Shown here piece by piece: positions 6,296 to 8,829 of a stretch of DNA of 8,829 bases. The translations under genes were made by a program, and so were the position numbers. The stretch is from an uncultured Fibrobacterota bacterium (lineage in GTDB: Bacteria; Fibrobacterota; Chitinivibrionia; Chitinivibrionales; Chitinispirillaceae), in contig CAISVC010000317.1 in assembly GCA_903888815.1 (NCBI GenBank), forward strand, positions 1-8,829. The letters are read 5' to 3'. Numbering within the stretch: position 1 is the stretch's first letter; each line of letters starts with the position of its first letter. The notes under the pieces were generated by a model. The model did no database searches and was not told the DNA's origin. It saw only the letters and a list, made by a program, of their open reading frames with translations.

Positions 6296-7071
6296 AGGCG
6301 CCCCAGAAGTTTATACGCGATCATGCCGTAAATCTCGTGAAGCACCCCGGAAGAAGCGCAGAGCGCGCTCACGCTCGGAAAAAACGAGAATAGCTTCCAT
6401 TGGTAGGGGATGTCGGCCTGGTAATCCGTGGGCGCCGGATACACGGTGCATCCGAGCTTTTTGAAAATTGCCACAGAACGGGGCATATGCAGGGCGCTGG
6501 TGACAAGGATGATGACCGGCGGAAGTTTCATGCTATCAAGAATCTTTTTCGTAAACACGCCGTTCTCCCAGGTGTTCTGCGACAGCGTTTCGCATATGAT
6601 CCGCGAAGTGTCGGCCAGGCCTGCATCCGCAATGATGCGGAACGCGGCCTCGGCCTGGGACTTGTCGGTATGCCGCAGATACTGGAGTTTCCCGCCAGTG
6701 ACGATCAGGCGAGGCGCGGCACCCAGCCTGAGAAGACGCGCCGCATAGAGAATGCGGTCACCTGCCTCGTTAATTTCGTCATACAGGCGGGGCGGCATTT
6801 TCTGCACTTCGCCCCCGGAGAGCAGCACAATGGCCGGTGCCGGAGGGAAGGAAATGCAGGGGTCATAGCGGCACTCGAACGACCGGACCAGCATATAGGA
6901 AAAAGGATCGAACGAAAAAAGGAACAACTCTGCGGCTGCGCACAGGACAAGGATACGGCCCGGCTTCAGCCTCCGTGAGACAAGCATCGCTGCGCCGGCG
7001 GCAAGGAGCAGCAGCCCCATGCCGAGCGGATAGCAGGGAACCGCAAGGAGTTTGGAAAGAAATGTCAGCAT
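6292..7071 (-). CDS. ElyC-like DUF218 envelope protein
   Basis: This 259-residue protein has the same length and layout as E. coli ElyC: two N-terminal membrane helices (about 12-31 and 37-58) followed by a DUF218 domain. The domain shows IVLLSGGE (81-88), PRLIVTGG (120-127), the SQNTWEN motif (164-170) and TSALHMPR (191-198), all typical of the YdcF/SanA/ElyC family. ElyC is linked to peptidoglycan assembly and lipid-carrier-dependent envelope polysaccharide synthesis in E. coli; its chemistry is not firmly known. The ATG at 7071 overlaps the 3' end of the NusG-like gene by seven bases, with AGGAG at 7083-7087 on the minus strand as a Shine-Dalgarno sequence. The pairing with a second DUF218 gene directly downstream is consistent with an envelope or surface-polysaccharide function. 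Confidence 0.85.
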   Translation of the reverse strand: MLTFLSKLLAVPCYPLGMGLLLLAAGAAMLVSRRLKPGRILVLCAAAELFLFSFDPFSYMLVRSFECRYDPCISFPPAPAIVLLSGGEVQKMPPRLYDEINEAGDRILYAARLLRLGAAPRLIVTGGKLQYLRHTDKSQAEAAFRIIADAGLADTSRIICETLSQNTWENGVFTKKILDSMKLPPVIILVTSALHMPRSVAIFKKLGCTVYPAPTDYQADIPYQWKLFSFFPSVSALCASSGVLHEIYGMIAYKLLGRL

Positions 7072-7640
7072 GGCAGTGCAGACTCCTCTTTATCAACAGG
7101 TGCCACTATCGAGGCGTCCACGGTCATCATGGCCTGGCCAAGCCCTTCGACCGACAGGATGAGCCGGTTCTGGCTTTTAATGCTCGCGATCACCCCCCGT
7201 ATTCCCCGCAGCGGCCCGGCCTGTATGCATACCTCCGTGCCTTCGCGGAGGGAAAAGCGGTACGGTTCAAGCGGCACCCCTTTTTCTTGGAGGCTGTAAA
7301 TCTGGCTCAATTCGGCGATGAATTTTTTCTGGTGCCTGATCTCGATAATGTTTGCAATGCGGCCCGTGGCGTAAAGCTTGAAATGCGTTTCCCTGGTGCC
7401 GGTAAAGCACAGATAGCCGGGAAAGAGCGGCAGCACCGACTTGCGCGGCTTGTTGTTGTCCCGGCGCCTCGTCACGTTGGTGAAAAGGGGCAGATAGTAT
7501 TCGATGGCGAGGCGGCGGCAGTCGTCGGCCGCGGCTTTTTCCTGCCTGGGTTTGACATGCGCGACAAACCACGGAAGGTCTGCGTCGTTGATGGGCCGAT
7601 CGGGAAACCGCGACGGTGGGTTATCGTTTACTCTTCGCAT
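7065..7640 (-). CDS. specialised NusG paralogue (UpxY/RfaH/LoaP-type antiterminator)
   Basis: This 191-residue protein has a NusG N-terminal domain from about residue 22 (WFVAHVKPRQEK at 24-35) with the hallmark LFPGY at 72-76, and a C-terminal KOW domain (about 133-178) containing GPLRGIRGV at 142-150. The divergent NGN sequence, an N-terminal extension of some twenty polar residues and the absence of ribosomal or secE neighbours argue against housekeeping NusG. Paralogues of this type travel with RNA polymerase and prevent premature termination in long operons for capsule, O-antigen or exopolysaccharide. It starts 7 bp after the pyrE stop, with GAGGG in the pyrE 3' end as a likely ribosome site, and overlaps the ElyC-like gene. 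Which operon it controls is not visible; the adjacent DUF218 genes hint at surface polysaccharide. Confidence 0.85.
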   Translation of the reverse strand: MRRVNDNPPSRFPDRPINDADLPWFVAHVKPRQEKAAADDCRRLAIEYYLPLFTNVTRRRDNNKPRKSVLPLFPGYLCFTGTRETHFKLYATGRIANIIEIRHQKKFIAELSQIYSLQEKGVPLEPYRFSLREGTEVCIQAGPLRGIRGVIASIKSQNRLILSVEGLGQAMMTVDASIVAPVDKEESALPC

Positions 7641-7647
7641 TCATCCC

Positions 7648-8328
7648 TCAGGATGCAGGTGCGCCGAACTCGCTGCGGTAGTCGGCGATTTTTTTCATAC
7701 AAGGGTCGGTGAGCACCACTTTTCCGTCAACCGGCCGTCCGTGCAGGTACGAGGTAACCTCGTCAATGGTCACGATGGCAAAGGCAGCGAAAGAAAATTC
7801 CTCCGCGAGCTCGGCAATAGCGCTTTTTCCGCCAGCCCCGCGCTCCATGCGGTTCACCGATACCACCAGTCCGCACACCCTGACCGGAGCAGTTTTAGCA
7901 AGAAGCGCCATTGACTCCCTTACCGAAGTTCCGGCCGTCACTACGTCTTCGACAATCACAACGCGGTCGCCAGCCTTCGGCATGTGGCCGATGAAGAGAC
8001 CGCCTTCGCCGTGGTCTTTAGCCTCTTTACGGTTAAAACAATAGGCAACGTCATGACCGTATTTGGATGCAAGCGCGGCTGCCGTAGCCACAACGAGGGG
8101 AATGCCTTTGTAGGCCGGGCCGTAAAGCATGTCAAAATCGCGGCCCAGTCGTTTGTTGATCGCCGCAGCGTAAAATTCGCCGAGCCGCCCGATCTGGGAG
8201 CCGGTCCGGTAATTGCCGGTATTAATGAAGAACGGGGTGCGGCGGCCGCTCTTGGTTACAAAGTCGCCGAACGCCAGTACCCCGCTCCGCACCATTAACT
8301 CGATAAATTCTTTTTTGTATTGTTCCAT
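7648..8328 (-). CDS. pyrE: orotate phosphoribosyltransferase
   Basis: It transfers the phosphoribosyl group of PRPP to orotate, giving orotidine 5'-monophosphate in de novo pyrimidine synthesis. The protein has 226 residues, a little longer than E. coli PyrE (213). The PRPP-binding signature VVIVEDVVTAGTS is at 123-135, and the mobile catalytic loop NRKEAKDHGEGG at 99-110 carries the expected Lys and His residues. GPAYKGIPL (70-78) is the conserved substrate-side loop. The ATG at 8328 lies 17 bp after the stop of the metallo-hydrolase gene. No clear Shine-Dalgarno sequence is seen there, so translation may depend on coupling to the upstream gene. No other pyrimidine gene is nearby. Confidence 0.95.
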   Translation of the reverse strand: MEQYKKEFIELMVRSGVLAFGDFVTKSGRRTPFFINTGNYRTGSQIGRLGEFYAAAINKRLGRDFDMLYGPAYKGIPLVVATAAALASKYGHDVAYCFNRKEAKDHGEGGLFIGHMPKAGDRVVIVEDVVTAGTSVRESMALLAKTAPVRVCGLVVSVNRMERGAGGKSAIAELAEEFSFAAFAIVTIDEVTSYLHGRPVDGKVVLTDPCMKKIADYRSEFGAPAS

Positions 8329-8345
8329 AAAACCGTATTACTATT

Positions 8346-8829
8346 TTAGATTTCTAATCGCATCCCGTCAAATGAAAACTGCATCCAATTGTCCAGCCCT
8401 GAAGAATCAATTTCATAATGTATATCATGGCACATGTGGATAAAATAGCATCGTTCCGGCCCGATGCGGCGTGCAAGCGCAATGCTCTGCGGCAGAATAA
8501 GATGGGAAATATGCTCGCGTTCGCTGCGAAGGCAGTTGAGAATCAGGACCTTTGCACCCCTGCATTTTTCAACTTCGCGTTCAGCGATTGATTTCAGGTC
8601 AGGAATATAGACGAGCGGGCCGAGACGATAGCCTAAGCAGCCGCCCAGACTGCCATGCTCGACCGCGATCGGGATAATCGTTTTACCGAAAAGGTCGAAT
8701 GTACCGTTTATCGCGCGGAGTTCAATTTTCGGGATCCCGCCGCCCACGAATGCGTCCGGATCAAAGATATAGGCGAACGCCTGCCGTACCGCCGTTACAG
8801 ATTCAGATGAGCCGTACACCGGCAGCGGA
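8346..8829 (-). CDS. metallo-beta-lactamase-fold hydrolase, PhnP-like, 5'-truncated
   Basis: The frame remains open to the window edge; the GTG at 8819 encodes an internal Val in LPVYGSSESV, a sequence typical of the middle of PhnP-like proteins, so the true start lies outside. About 160 C-terminal residues remain, without the HxHxDH metal-binding motif. What is visible fits the family: AYIFDP followed by a glycine stretch, IPIAVEHG with a likely metal-binding His, GYRLGPLVYIPDL with an Asp at the bridging-ligand position, VLILNCLR, EREHISH, and the C-terminal FIHMCHDIHYE with the last metal-binding His. Relatives include phosphoribosyl cyclic phosphodiesterase and other phosphodiesterases. 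No phosphonate genes are visible to support a PhnP role, so the substrate is unknown. Confidence 0.82.
   Translation of the reverse strand, partial: PLPVYGSSESVTAVRQAFAYIFDPDAFVGGGIPKIELRAINGTFDLFGKTIIPIAVEHGSLGGCLGYRLGPLVYIPDLKSIAEREVEKCRGAKVLILNCLRSEREHISHLILPQSIALARRIGPERCYFIHMCHDIHYEIDSSGLDNWMQFSFDGMRLEI

Noticed and set aside
8346..8819. A complete small metallo-hydrolase starting at the GTG at 8819
   Set aside because: The frame stays open to the window edge, the residues before the GTG continue the family sequence (LPVYG), and the essential HxHxDH motif must lie further upstream.

Overview
This is a bacterial chromosomal window of moderately high GC content, packed with genes and holding nine of them in two convergent blocks. 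No rRNA, tRNA, CRISPR array, phage gene or insertion sequence is visible. The gene families suggest a Gram-negative-type bacterium: an ElyC/SanA-like envelope protein, a UpxY/RfaH-type NusG paralogue and an SDR-type mannonate oxidoreductase. The sequence does not settle the phylum; an uncultured lineage of the PVC or FCB kind is only a guess.

Plus strand, positions 1-5587, is a sugar-acid catabolic cluster. It holds the 3' part of an SDR-type D-mannonate oxidoreductase (fructuronate reductase), a full 6-phosphogluconate dehydrogenase (gnd), a PfkB-family kinase of the 2-keto-3-deoxygluconate kinase type, a LarA-family nickel-pincer racemase/epimerase homologue, and an ExuT-like MFS hexuronate transporter. 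Gaps are 22-78 bp, and each downstream gene has its own Shine-Dalgarno sequence. The three starts after gnd, and gnd itself, are best placed downstream of the longest open frame.

Together these genes import hexuronate or aldonate, reduce fructuronate to mannonate, and contain an enzyme family able to epimerise an alpha-hydroxy acid at C2. D-mannonate and D-gluconate are C2 epimers. A kinase and 6-phosphogluconate dehydrogenase are also present, while no mannonate dehydratase or KDPG aldolase is in view. This raises the possibility of a route from hexuronate through mannonate and gluconate into the pentose phosphate pathway, instead of or alongside the classical route through 2-keto-3-deoxygluconate. 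This is the most interesting idea in the window.

Minus strand, positions 8829-5636, is a tightly spaced or overlapping run. It reads as a 5'-truncated PhnP-like metallo-beta-lactamase-fold hydrolase, pyrE, a specialised NusG-like antiterminator, an ElyC-like DUF218 membrane protein and a second, shorter DUF218 protein. The last gene meets exuT tail to tail across a 48-bp gap with no clear terminator hairpin.
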